10,620 nucleotides of DNA, from contig JAAZAI010000030.1 in assembly GCA_012514445.1 (NCBI GenBank), forward strand, positions 1 through 10,620. The letters run 5' to 3'. Made by a program: the position numbers and the translations under genes. Positions 1 to 7,218 of the stretch are shown in pieces (the first letter of the stretch is position 1; every line of letters starts with the position of its first letter). The notes beneath the pieces are model-generated. The model saw only the letters and a program-made list of their open reading frames with translations, made no database searches and was not told the DNA's origin. This DNA is from Lentisphaerota bacterium. GTDB lineage: Bacteria; Verrucomicrobiota; Kiritimatiellia; RFP12; UBA3636.

Positions 1-430
1 GCGCTTCTCATGATCTATCCTTGCGACTGTTTCGTGGAGCTCGCGCTTTGCACTCCGCTGTTCGCGGAAGGGCTGTCCGCATGGGCCATGAACAAGACGA
101 GAACTCAACACTCTCAAGTGAAATAGTCCACAATTATCCTCGATCTTGGGTCGAAGCACAAGATCCGTTGCGCAAGGCCGCAATCTAAACTTCGGGGAGT
201 AATGGCCGTGATGAAAAAAAATCCACAGGTGTCTTCATGATCGCCATCTGGAGCGTGATGCGGTTTATCTTTGGGGAACGATGACGACATCTTTGCCTAC
301 GTAGACTGGAATATCTAGAGCGATGAGACCAAGGGCGACATCGACTCCTGAGTTCAGGATCCAGGGGACACGGCGAAGAAGTTGACGCACACCCCGATTT
401 TTCCGCGCTCGGAAGACCGGCACATCGCGT
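1..430. other. 5' region without a supported gene
   Basis: I see no convincing gene here. One + strand frame is open from base 1 to a TAG at 124-126 (41 residues, containing the stretch LLMIYPCDCF) and could be the tail of an upstream gene, but it resembles nothing I know. On the minus strand a short frame ends near base 265 and encodes about 65 residues from an ATG near 460. It runs opposite to the promoter at 431-459 and is not recognisable. The base composition between about 120 and 380 is less GC-rich than the flanking genes and lacks their codon pattern, so decayed or foreign DNA is possible. No tRNA, terminator or repeat was found. Confidence 0.5.
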
Positions 431-459
431 TTGAACGCAGGAAGCCGTTCTGCTATACT
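431..459 (+). promoter_or_regulatory. sigma70-type promoter for the TPR-like membrane protein
   Basis: TTGAAC (431-436) is followed by a 17-bp spacer and TATACT (454-459), with TG at 451-452 giving an extended -10 element. Transcription would begin near 466, leaving a leader of about 45 nt before the ATG at 512. The TTG at 431 could be taken as a start codon for a longer protein, but as part of the -35 hexamer it lies upstream of the transcript. This supports the downstream start. Confidence 0.7.
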
Positions 460-511
460 CATCTGCGTTTTGACGCGCCGGATGGTCCGGTGCGGTTTTG
501 GAGCTCTTTCG

Positions 512-1333
512 ATGTATTCCATTTTGATCGCCTGCGCGGCCGCCGTGGCCGTCTTCCTCTCCTCCTGGCGTCTTGCCGACGCGGCCTGGGGCTGGGCCCT
601 GCTCTGGGGCGCCCTCGCCTTCCTGGGCGCAATGTTCAGCGTCAACTACCTCGTCCGCAAGCGCATCACCGCCGTCATGGCCGGGATGCAGGCGCTGCTG
701 GCCGACGGCCAGAAGGAGATGCAGGCCCGCGTCAACGCCTTCCAGAACCGTCCCACGGGCGATCCGAAGCGCATCATGGCCGAGATGGAGAAATTCCAGA
801 AGAAGCTGCTGACCCAGGCCCTCGAGCACACGATGAAGCTGGAGCCGTTCTGCAAGTGGACGCCGCTCTTCTCCCGCCAGCTCAACACGACGCGCATGCA
901 GTTCCACTACCAGATGCAGGACTTCAAGAAGGTCGACGAGCTGATGCCCCGCTGCCTGATCCTCGATCCGATGAGCGGCGCGATGAAGATGGCGCGCCAG
1001 CATGTCAACAAGGCGCCGGTCGAGGAGATCGAGAAGACGTTCTTCAAGGCGAAGGCGCGGCTGAAGTACAACCAGAGCGTCTTGCTCTACTCGCTCATGG
1101 CCTGGATCTTCCTCAAGAACGACATGCCGGACAAGGCGCACGCGCTGCTCGTGAAGGGCTGCAAGGACAACGAGAACGAGACGCTCAACCGCAACCGCGA
1201 CCGCCTCGCCAACAACAAGGTCCGCGAATTCAACAACGCGAATCTCGGCGACGAATGGTTTGCGCTGTTCCTCGAACAGCCCAAGATCCAGATGCGCCGC
1301 CAGCAGCCCCGTCTCGACGGCCGGCCCTTCTAG
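512..1333 (+). CDS. membrane-anchored protein with TPR-like helices, function unknown
   Basis: This 273-residue protein has two N-terminal hydrophobic segments, about residues 2-20 and 27-47, separated by a short WRLADAAWG loop. The rest is a soluble, charged, mostly helical domain. Two stretches look like degenerate tetratricopeptide repeats: about 120-152 (ending in a LILDP turn) and about 187-222 (LLYSLMAWIFLKND followed by a DKAHALL helix). Residues 60-110 are Lys/Glu/Met-rich and may form a coiled coil. The start at 512 is preferred over in-frame TTG 431 because GGAG (500-503) lies 8 nt upstream, the hydrophobic segment begins immediately, and a promoter overlaps the longer start. TPR proteins with two membrane helices usually act as scaffolds; no enzymatic motif is seen, so the role is unknown. 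The M3 peptidase gene follows after 27 nt and may be co-transcribed. Confidence 0.82.
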   Translation: MYSILIACAAAVAVFLSSWRLADAAWGWALLWGALAFLGAMFSVNYLVRKRITAVMAGMQALLADGQKEMQARVNAFQNRPTGDPKRIMAEMEKFQKKLLTQALEHTMKLEPFCKWTPLFSRQLNTTRMQFHYQMQDFKKVDELMPRCLILDPMSGAMKMARQHVNKAPVEEIEKTFFKAKARLKYNQSVLLYSLMAWIFLKNDMPDKAHALLVKGCKDNENETLNRNRDRLANNKVREFNNANLGDEWFALFLEQPKIQMRRQQPRLDGRPF

Positions 1334-1360
1334 CCCCATCCACCCTCCCCTCCCCGCGCC

Positions 1361-3430
1361 ATGCCCGACAACCCCCTGCTGCCCCTCGCCGAGTTCCCCG
1401 ACTTCGCCGCCATCCGCCCGGAGCACGGCGCCCCGGCCGTGGAGACGCTGATCGCCGCCGCCGAGGACCGGATCGCCGAGATCGAGCGCCGCGGCGAGCC
1501 GACTTGGGAGGGCCGCGTCGCCGCCCTGCACGAGGCCACGTCGCCGCTCTGGCGCGTCTGGGGCGTCGTCGAACACCTCGTCAGCGTGGCCAACGGCGAC
1601 GCCTGGCGCCAGGTCGAGGAGGCGCTCCAGCCCCGGATCGTCGCCTTCTCCATGCGCATTCTGCAGAGCCGCCCCCTCTACGACGCGCTCGTGGCGTTGC
1701 GTGAATCGCCCGCGTTCGACGCCCTCGACTCCGGCCGCCGACGCGTGGTGGAGCACGCGCTCAAGGGCGCCCGCCAAAGCGGTGTTGGTCTCGACGGCGA
1801 AGCGAAGGCGCGCTTCAACGCCATCGTCCAGGAGGTCTCCGGACTCTCGATGAAGTTCTCGAACCACGTCATCGACGCCACGAAGTCCTTCGCGCTGCTC
1901 CTGCGCAGCCGCGACGAGGTCGCAGGCCTGCCGGCGACGCTGCTCGAAGCCTGCGCCGAGGCGGCCCGCAAGGCCGGCGAAGCGGACGCGACCTCCGAGA
2001 ACGGCCCGTGGCGCGTCTCGCTCGAGCACGCCGTCTTCCTCCCCTTCATGCAGTACGCCGAACGCCGCGACCTGCGCGAACGGCTCCTCCGCGCCAGCCT
2101 GGTCCGCGCCTCTTCCGGCGAGATCGACAACGGCCCCGTCATCGCGCGCATCCTCGAGCTGCGCCGCGAGATGGCGCGGCTCGTGGGCTACGGCGATTTC
2201 GCCGCGCTCAGCCTCGACGCGAAAATGGCCGGCTCCGCCGATCCCGTCTACGCCCTATTCGACCGCGTCGGCGCCGTCGCCATGGAGAAGGCCAAGGCGG
2301 AGCTGGCCGACCTCCAGCGCTTCGCCGAGGCAAACGGCTTCGACGACGGCGAACTCCGCCCGTGGGACACGACATACTGGGGCCGCCGGCAAGTCGAATC
2401 GCTCTTCGGCTATTCGCCCGAGGCGCTCCGCCCCTTCTTCCCCTTCGAGCACGTCCTCGCCGGACTCTTCGCCCTCGTCGAGAAGCTCGCCGGCGTGCGC
2501 GTCCTGCCGGCCGACGGCGAAGCGCCCGTCTGGCACCCCGACGTACGGTTCTTCCGGATGGTCGACGGCGCGGACGAGACGGTCGCGTGGTTCTACCTCG
2601 ACCCCTACAGCCGCCCCGAGACGAAGCGAGGCGGCGCCTGGATGAACGAATTCCAGACGCGCGAAGTGCTGCCCGACGGCACGGTCCGCCGTCCGATCGC
2701 GCTGATGGTCTGCAACCAGGCCGTCCCCTCCGGCGGAAAGCCTTCCTGCATGACGCCCAGCGAGATCGGCACGCTCTTCCATGAATTCGGCCATGCGATC
2801 CAGCACATGCTCACGCGCGTCGACATTCCCCAGGCGTCCGGCATCAACAACATCGAGTGGGACGCCATCGAGATCGCCAGCCAGTTCCTCGAAAACTGGA
2901 GCAGCCGGCCGGAAGTGCTCCGCAGCCTCTCCCGCCACGTCGAGACCGGCGCGCCGCTCGACGAGGACACGCTTCGGCGCATCCACGCCTCCGACACGCA
3001 CCATGCCGCGATGATGACGGTCCGTCAGCTCCGCTACGCGCTCGTGGACATGGATCTGCATGCGAAGTTCCCCTCCGAGGCGTGCCCCACGATCGCGGCC
3101 GCCGAGTCGGGCGCCACCCGCCGATTCGCCGTCATGCCGCCACTCCCGGAAGACCGCTCGCTCTGCAGCTTCACCCACATCTTCGCCGGCGGCTACGCCG
3201 CGGGCTACTACAGCTACCTCTGGGCCGAGGTGCTGGCGGCAGACGTCTTCTGCGGCTTCCTCGAAGCCGGAGTCGAGGACGACGAGGCGGTTCGGCGGCT
3301 CGGCCGCCGCTATGCCGAGACCTTCCTCGCCCGCGGCGGGGCGGAGCATCCGATGGACGTCTTCAAGGCCTTCCGCGGTCGCGAACCCGATCCCGCCGCC
3401 CTCCTGCGCCTCAAAGGCCTCGCCTCTTGA
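1361..3430 (+). CDS. prlC: M3 family zinc metallopeptidase, oligopeptidase A type
   Basis: The 689-residue length matches oligopeptidase A (OpdA/PrlC, about 680 residues), a cytoplasmic zinc endopeptidase that cleaves short peptides, including degraded signal peptides. The zinc motif HEFGH is at residues 474-478. The third ligand is probably Glu504 in WDAIE, within the family block SGIxxxxWDAxExxSQFLENW. The C-terminal block FTHIFAGGYAAGYYSYLWAE (about residue 605 onward) carries the His and Tyr residues that bind substrate in thimet oligopeptidase and neurolysin. There is no signal peptide, consistent with a cytoplasmic enzyme. All key residues are intact, so it should be active. The ATG at 1361 has no clear Shine-Dalgarno sequence and lies 27 nt after the preceding stop, which suggests co-transcription. 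The family assignment is firm; the split between PrlC and Dcp-like subfamilies rests on length and motif similarity. Confidence 0.96.
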   Translation: MPDNPLLPLAEFPDFAAIRPEHGAPAVETLIAAAEDRIAEIERRGEPTWEGRVAALHEATSPLWRVWGVVEHLVSVANGDAWRQVEEALQPRIVAFSMRILQSRPLYDALVALRESPAFDALDSGRRRVVEHALKGARQSGVGLDGEAKARFNAIVQEVSGLSMKFSNHVIDATKSFALLLRSRDEVAGLPATLLEACAEAARKAGEADATSENGPWRVSLEHAVFLPFMQYAERRDLRERLLRASLVRASSGEIDNGPVIARILELRREMARLVGYGDFAALSLDAKMAGSADPVYALFDRVGAVAMEKAKAELADLQRFAEANGFDDGELRPWDTTYWGRRQVESLFGYSPEALRPFFPFEHVLAGLFALVEKLAGVRVLPADGEAPVWHPDVRFFRMVDGADETVAWFYLDPYSRPETKRGGAWMNEFQTREVLPDGTVRRPIALMVCNQAVPSGGKPSCMTPSEIGTLFHEFGHAIQHMLTRVDIPQASGINNIEWDAIEIASQFLENWSSRPEVLRSLSRHVETGAPLDEDTLRRIHASDTHHAAMMTVRQLRYALVDMDLHAKFPSEACPTIAAAESGATRRFAVMPPLPEDRSLCSFTHIFAGGYAAGYYSYLWAEVLAADVFCGFLEAGVEDDEAVRRLGRRYAETFLARGGAEHPMDVFKAFRGREPDPAALLRLKGLAS

Positions 3431-3475
3431 CCGTTGGCAAGCAAGAAACACTTCTCTCCGAAAAGGGAACCCTCA

Positions 3476-4711
3476 ATGAAAAAACATGGATGCGGAAATC
3501 GGCAACTGACACGGGGGCTCGTCCTCCTGGGAACCCTGGCGTGCACGATGGCATGGGCCGGCGACTGGCCCGGCTGGCGCGGGCCGACGCGCGACGGGCG
3601 CTCCTCCGACACTGGACTCCTCAAGACTTGGCCGGAAGGCGGTCCCGCACTGCTGTGGAAGGCCGAGGGCATCGGCAAGGGCTATTCGTCAGTCGCCATC
3701 GTCAAGGACAAGGTCTACACGACCGGCGACGTGGGCGATGAACTGACGATTTTCGCCTTCGACGGCAACGGCAAGGAACTGTGGCGCCTTGCCCAGGGCC
3801 CCGCGTTCACCAAGAGCTACGGCGGCTCGCGCTCGACGCCCGTCGTCGACGGCAACCGCCTCTACGTGATTGGCGGCAACGGTCTCGTCACCTGCCACGA
3901 CATCGAAACACACAAGCTGCTCTGGAAGCGCGAACTGAAGGAATTCGGCGGGAAGCCCGGCGGCTGGGGCTATTCCGAATCGGCCCTGATCGTCGATGAC
4001 AAGGTCATCGTGACGCCCGGCGGCAAGACCGGCCTCGTCGCACTGAACAAGCTCACGGGCGAAGACGTCTGGCGCAGCGACGCCGAGTTTAGCGTGCACT
4101 ACGCCTCCGCCATCGCCATCCGCGAGGGCGACGCCACGCTCGTGGTCCAGGGCACCGGCAGCGGCCTTCTCGCCGTCGACGCCAAGGACGGCCGGAAGGT
4201 CTGGTCAAACGGCTTCAGCGGCGGCAACACCGCCAACTGCCCCGACCCCGTCTATGGCGAAGGATTCCTCTTCTGGGCCAACGGCTACGGCAAGGGCGGC
4301 ATCTGCTTCCAGGTCGCCCGCAAGGACGGTGCCTGGTCCTTCACGGAACTGTGGCAGTCGCGCGACATGGTCAACCACCACGGCGGATACGTCATCGACA
4401 AAGGGCACGTCTACGGCAACCACAACAACGGCTGGTCCTGCATCGACCTGAAGACCGGCGTGACGAAATGGAAGGACGCCAAGGGCGTTGGCAAGGGTTC
4501 GATCGCCTTCGCGGACGGCATGCTCTACCTGTTCGGCGAACGGGCCGGGCGCGCCGGTCTGGCCGCCGCCTCGCCGGACGGACTGACGCTCGTCGGAGAG
4601 ATGAGCGTCGCCGGCGAAGGGCAGAGCTGGGCGCATCCCGCCGTGGCCAACGGCCGCCTCTACCTCCGCTACGACACGAACCTGTACTGCTTTCAAGTCG
4701 CGAGCCGATAG
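3476..4711 (+). CDS. exported PQQ-like beta-propeller protein
   Basis: The 411-residue protein begins with a signal peptide: Lys/Arg-rich residues 1-13, a hydrophobic core LVLLGTLACTMA, and a probable type I cleavage site after AWA (residue 28). The mature part opens with DWPGWRGPTRDGRS, typical of PQQ-like propeller proteins common in Planctomycetota and Verrucomicrobiota. It continues with blade repeats containing GxxxW turns (GKELWR, HKLLWK, GEDVWR, GRKVWS, GVTKWK), as in the BamB/quinoprotein dehydrogenase propeller fold. I see no catalytic dehydrogenase motif or heme-binding CxxCH, so binding or scaffolding is more likely than alcohol oxidation. The ATG at 3476 is chosen over the in-frame TTG at 3434 because AGGGA (3464-3468) lies 7 nt upstream and the signal peptide then has normal form. 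It lies 45 nt after the M3 peptidase gene. No terminator with a T-tract follows. The ligand is unknown. Confidence 0.93.
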   Translation: MKKHGCGNRQLTRGLVLLGTLACTMAWAGDWPGWRGPTRDGRSSDTGLLKTWPEGGPALLWKAEGIGKGYSSVAIVKDKVYTTGDVGDELTIFAFDGNGKELWRLAQGPAFTKSYGGSRSTPVVDGNRLYVIGGNGLVTCHDIETHKLLWKRELKEFGGKPGGWGYSESALIVDDKVIVTPGGKTGLVALNKLTGEDVWRSDAEFSVHYASAIAIREGDATLVVQGTGSGLLAVDAKDGRKVWSNGFSGGNTANCPDPVYGEGFLFWANGYGKGGICFQVARKDGAWSFTELWQSRDMVNHHGGYVIDKGHVYGNHNNGWSCIDLKTGVTKWKDAKGVGKGSIAFADGMLYLFGERAGRAGLAAASPDGLTLVGEMSVAGEGQSWAHPAVANGRLYLRYDTNLYCFQVASR

Positions 4712-4950
4712 TCGCGAGATCATCGCAAAGACGGTGCTTCAGGAAATGCCCTGGCCAACCCCGTCCTAATCAGCTTTTGTTTTTCATTCCGGCCTGCGGG
4801 GTCTTTCCACAGCGTGAAAGTGTCCTGGATTCTCTATGGCTTGGCGGTTCTTGCGGCGCGAGGGGCCGACACGACGATCGCGGTCCGCGATTCACAAGGT
4901 CTGCTCAAGGGGCGTTCCTACGTCAAACCCGGCGACTGACCGATTTCATT
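4712..4950. other. intergenic region with weak coding trace
   Basis: Bases 4712-4813 hold no gene. A 9-nt direct repeat, AGTCGCGAG, occurs at 4696-4704 and 4710-4718, across the end of the propeller gene; because it contains the palindrome TCGCGA it could form a weak hairpin. No T-run follows, so I do not call a terminator. The only coding-like stretch is the short frame at 4814-4939, listed separately. Confidence 0.5.
4814..4939 (+). pseudogene. possible truncated secreted-protein fragment
   Basis: A GTG-initiated frame of 41 codons encodes a protein that starts with a signal-peptide-like segment (Lys at position 2, then WILYGLAVLAARGAD) and ends in GRSYVKPGD before TGA. It reads like the first 40 residues of an exported protein cut short. 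The MITE-like element begins 21 nt after the stop, so a mobile insertion or deletion next to the gene may have removed the rest. There is no good Shine-Dalgarno site and I recognise no family. Chance is a real alternative for a frame of this length in GC-rich DNA. Confidence 0.2.
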
Positions 4951-5121
4951 GTGAAGCCAGCAGCAATTCGCAATATGGCCGGGCACCCGATATACGGCGC
5001 GCTCGGAGATCGCGCTACCCCGAAATCACCGCCAAACGGGGAGTCCACGGGGTAGGGCGGGCTCTCCGAGCACGCCGCTGCAAACAAGATCGGCCATATT
5101 GCGAATTGCTGGTGAAGCCAG
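4951..5121. mobile_element. MITE-like element with 21-bp TIRs and 10-bp target duplication
   Basis: A 151-bp element (4961-5111) is bounded by perfect 21-bp terminal inverted repeats. The left arm (4961-4981) begins CAGCAATTCGC and ends ATGGCCG; the right arm (5091-5111) is its exact complement. GTGAAGCCAG directly abuts both ends (4951-4960 and 5112-5121), as expected of a target-site duplication. The interior has no gene and is mostly a REP-like palindrome (4995-5077). Non-coding length, perfect TIRs and a flanking duplication define a MITE mobilised in trans. Duplications of about 10-12 bp are known for IS4-group transposases, so one of those is a candidate partner, by inference. The element lies between the propeller gene and the promoter of the four-gene cluster. 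Confidence 0.75.
4991..5079 (+). repeat. REP-like palindromic repeat, copy 1
   Basis: This 89-bp sequence contains an imperfect inverted repeat whose arms begin CGGCGCGCTCGGAGA (4995) and end CTCTCCGAGCACGCCG (5077), around a central loop with ACCGCCAAACGG. It matches the reverse complement of 10514-10605 almost base for base; the differences are a missing CC, a missing G and a few substitutions. The similarity stops near both edges, so this core is the dispersed unit and the outer TIRs at 4961-5111 are not shared with copy 2. Long imperfect hairpins of this kind are typical of REP/BIME-type repeats moved by RAYT-like transposases; the RAYT link is an inference. Confidence 0.85.
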
Positions 5122-5132
5122 CCAGCCTCGCC

Positions 5133-5162
5133 TTGCGCGGAACACACCGTTTTTGCTACAGT
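5133..5162 (+). promoter_or_regulatory. putative promoter of the iron-sulfur/isoprenoid operon
   Basis: TTGCGC (5133-5138), an 18-bp spacer and TACAGT (5157-5162), with TG at 5154-5155, form an extended -10 promoter candidate similar in layout to the one at 431-459. It lies 11 nt downstream of the right target duplication of the MITE-like element and about 100 nt before the ATG at 5265. The leader (5169-5264) is pyrimidine-rich and AC-rich, with no clear riboswitch or Shine-Dalgarno site. Both hexamers are imperfect, so confidence is moderate. Confidence 0.45.
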
Positions 5163-5264
5163 ACTAGAAAGAATCACAACTCGCTTTATCTTACTCGGCT
5201 ACACGCAATCGCACACTTACCCCCACACTTAATCGGCTACCCTTCATCATTCGTAATTCTCCCA

Positions 5265-6014
5265 ATGCCCTCCCCCGTCCTCCTGTGCCGCTGTGCGCAC
5301 GCCGCCACGATTCCCGCTGATCGGCGGGAAGCCGTGCGGGCTGGGCTCGCGTCCTGCGGACGGGCGGTGGCCGTCGTAGACGACCTGTGCGGCCTGGCCG
5401 CGCGGCGCGAGCCCTGGCTGAGAGATCTCGTCGCCTCCGCCGAACGGCTCACCGTCATCGCCTGCCATCCGCGCGCCGTGCGCGGACTGCTCGGACGCGC
5501 AGGCGCGAATGCGGTGTCGACCCAGATCGAATGCCACGACTTGCGCAGCAACTCCGCCGAGTCGATCCTCGAGGCCATCCGCGCCGACGGCCTCTCCGCA
5601 GCGCCCGCCACGTCTGTCGATGTGCCGGAGGAACCAACCGCCGAGACTCCCGCCTTCTGGCGGCCGTGGTTCCCAGTGGTCGACGAAGACCGCTGCGTCA
5701 ACTGCCGCCAATGCCTGGAGTTCTGCCTCTTCGGCGTGTATGAAGCCGACGCGGACGGACGCGTCGTGGTCGCCCACCCCGACCACTGCAAGAACAACTG
5801 CCCCTCCTGCGCGCGGCTCTGTCCGCATGTCGCGATCATGTTCCCCAAGATCGAAGAGGAATCGCCCGTGAGCGGCACGCTCGACGACCCGGCGCAAGCG
5901 GCCGACAAAGTGCGGCTGACGCGCGAACAGCTCTTCAAGGGCGACGGCAGCCTGCTCGACAAACTGCGCGCGCGACAGGCGCGCCCCCGACTCCTCAAGG
6001 ACGGTCTCTACTGA
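5265..6014 (+). CDS. two-[4Fe-4S] ferredoxin-like protein with HdrA-like N-terminus
   Basis: This 249-residue protein probably carries electrons for the radical SAM enzyme encoded next to it. The N-terminal domain (about 1-110) has Cys8, Cys10, Cys42 and Cys67 in the pattern VLLCRCA...DLCG...VIACHPRAV. This resembles the first segment of heterodisulfide reductase HdrA-type proteins (CxC, an LC pair, then AACSPR), though I assign it by pattern only. A ferredoxin domain follows: Cys144, 147, 150, 154 (CVNCRQCLEFC) and Cys175, 179, 182, 186 (CKNNCPSCARLCP), enough for two [4Fe-4S] clusters. The charged tail (about 195-249) is probably disordered or helical. The ATG at 5265 is chosen although the frame is open to 4836, because the upstream part crosses the mobile element and promoter and is not protein-like. 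No signal peptide; cytoplasmic. The next gene starts 7 nt after the stop. Confidence 0.88.
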   Translation: MPSPVLLCRCAHAATIPADRREAVRAGLASCGRAVAVVDDLCGLAARREPWLRDLVASAERLTVIACHPRAVRGLLGRAGANAVSTQIECHDLRSNSAESILEAIRADGLSAAPATSVDVPEEPTAETPAFWRPWFPVVDEDRCVNCRQCLEFCLFGVYEADADGRVVVAHPDHCKNNCPSCARLCPHVAIMFPKIEEESPVSGTLDDPAQAADKVRLTREQLFKGDGSLLDKLRARQARPRLLKDGLY

Positions 6015-6021
6015 AACGCCC

Positions 6022-7218
6022 ATGCTCCTCTCCCTGACACGCCGGATGCTCTTCGAACCCGCTCCCCGCATCCTCGCGCGGCTCGCCTGGACGCTCGGCT
6101 GGAAGGGCTCTCGCGGCATGGCCGCCTTCCAGAAACGCGCGGCGCGCGGCGTCCGATCCCCGGCCGTGCTCTTCATCTCGCTCACCGATCGCTGCAACCT
6201 CGCCTGCCGCGGCTGCTGGGTCTCCCGCGCCACCCCCTCGCGCGAGCTGCCGCTGGAGACGCTCGACGCCATCGTCGGCGAATGGAAGCAACGCAACCGC
6301 TCGCACTTCTTCGGCCTCCTCGGAGGCGAGCCGCTGCTGCACCCGCAGTTGGCCGCGCTCCTCGAACGCCACCGCGACTGCTACTACCAGATCTTCACGA
6401 ACGGCACGCTCCTCGACGACCGCATGGCCGCCGAGTTCCGTCGCCTCGGCAACGTCACGCCCGTCGTCAGCGTCGAAGGCAGCCCGTCGGTCAGCGACAT
6501 CCGCCGCGGCGGCGACGACGTGTGGCGCCGCGCCATGGCGGCCATCGAGGCCTGTCGCCGCCAGCGCCTCTTCTTCGGCGTGGCCAGCAGCCTCTGCAAG
6601 AACAACCTCGACGACCTGCTCTGCGACGCCTTCCTCGAAGACATGATCCGCCGCGGCGCCCTCTACGCCTGGTACTACATCTACCGCCCTTCCGGCCCCG
6701 ATCCCGCCCCGGACCTCGCGCTCGACGCCGCCGACATCCTGCGCGTGCGCCGCTTCCTCGTCGAAGCCCGCCGCCGCCACCCCATCCTGATCGTCGACGC
6801 CTATTGGGACGCCGACGGCCGCGCGCTCTGCCCCGCCGTCGAGGGCATCAGCCACCACATCGGCCCCGGCGGCGATCTCGAGCCGTGTCCGCCCATCCAG
6901 TTCGCCCGCGAGAACCTCCGCGACGGCACGAGCCTCGACGCGCTCTTCCAGCAGTCCACGTTTCTCGAGGAATTCCGCCAGCTCGCCGCCGCCAACGGCC
7001 GCGGCTGCATCCTGCTCACCAACCCCGCCGCGCTCCGCGATTTCATGGACCGCCCGGACATCCGCGACACGACGGGCCGCGGCACCGGCTTGCAAGAACT
7101 GGCCGCGATGAAGCCCAGACCCTGCCACGACCTTCCCGGTCAGGAAATCCCCGAGCGGCACTGGCTCTACCGCTACGCCAAGCGCCGCTGGTTCTTCGGA
7201 TTCGGAACGTATGGCTGA
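6022..7218 (+). CDS. radical SAM enzyme with SPASM-like C-terminal Cys set
   Basis: The 398-residue protein has the radical SAM motif CNLACRGC (Cys58, Cys62, Cys65), preceded by a beta strand VLFISLTDR, and the SAM-binding GGEP motif at 101-104. FTNGTL (125-130) and VSVEG (150-153) fit later strands of the partial TIM barrel. Four further cysteines lie in the C-terminal part: Cys270, Cys289 (GPGGDLEPCP), Cys329 and Cys368. The GxxxxxC spacing resembles SPASM/twitch auxiliary-cluster domains, so an extra [4Fe-4S] cluster is likely. Such enzymes use a 5'-deoxyadenosyl radical to modify peptides or small molecules. The N-terminal 45 residues are basic and moderately hydrophobic, perhaps membrane-associating. 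No precursor-peptide gene is visible nearby, and the partners are isoprenoid enzymes, so a lipid or isoprenoid substrate is more likely than a peptide. This is inference. The stop overlaps the next start by 8 bp, indicating translational coupling. Confidence 0.92.
   Translation: MLLSLTRRMLFEPAPRILARLAWTLGWKGSRGMAAFQKRAARGVRSPAVLFISLTDRCNLACRGCWVSRATPSRELPLETLDAIVGEWKQRNRSHFFGLLGGEPLLHPQLAALLERHRDCYYQIFTNGTLLDDRMAAEFRRLGNVTPVVSVEGSPSVSDIRRGGDDVWRRAMAAIEACRRQRLFFGVASSLCKNNLDDLLCDAFLEDMIRRGALYAWYYIYRPSGPDPAPDLALDAADILRVRRFLVEARRRHPILIVDAYWDADGRALCPAVEGISHHIGPGGDLEPCPPIQFARENLRDGTSLDALFQQSTFLEEFRQLAAANGRGCILLTNPAALRDFMDRPDIRDTTGRGTGLQELAAMKPRPCHDLPGQEIPERHWLYRYAKRRWFFGFGTYG

Noticed and set aside
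185..2029. 614-residue open frame on the minus strand
   Set aside because: It runs antisense to two well-supported + strand genes, its protein is low-complexity with no family motifs, and long antisense frames are expected at this GC content.
2255..3451. 398-residue minus-strand frame
   Set aside because: Shadow of the M3 peptidase gene, whose zinc motif and family blocks settle the coding strand.
4696..4718. Possible terminator after the propeller gene
   Set aside because: The TCGCGA pair can form a hairpin, but the stem is short and there is no T-run; it is better described as a short direct repeat.
4351..5055. 234-residue + frame overlapping the end of the propeller gene
   Set aside because: Out-of-frame shadow that runs into the intergenic region and the repeat; Arg-rich with no recognisable domain.
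4951..5121. CRISPR or tRNA interpretation of the repeated sequence
   Set aside because: There are only two flanking direct copies with no spacer series, and the fold is one long palindrome rather than a cloverleaf.
4836..5264. 5' extension of the ferredoxin-like gene
   Set aside because: The frame stays open, but it crosses the MITE-like element and the promoter candidate, and the residues are not protein-like. The HdrA-like pattern begins right at the ATG at 5265.
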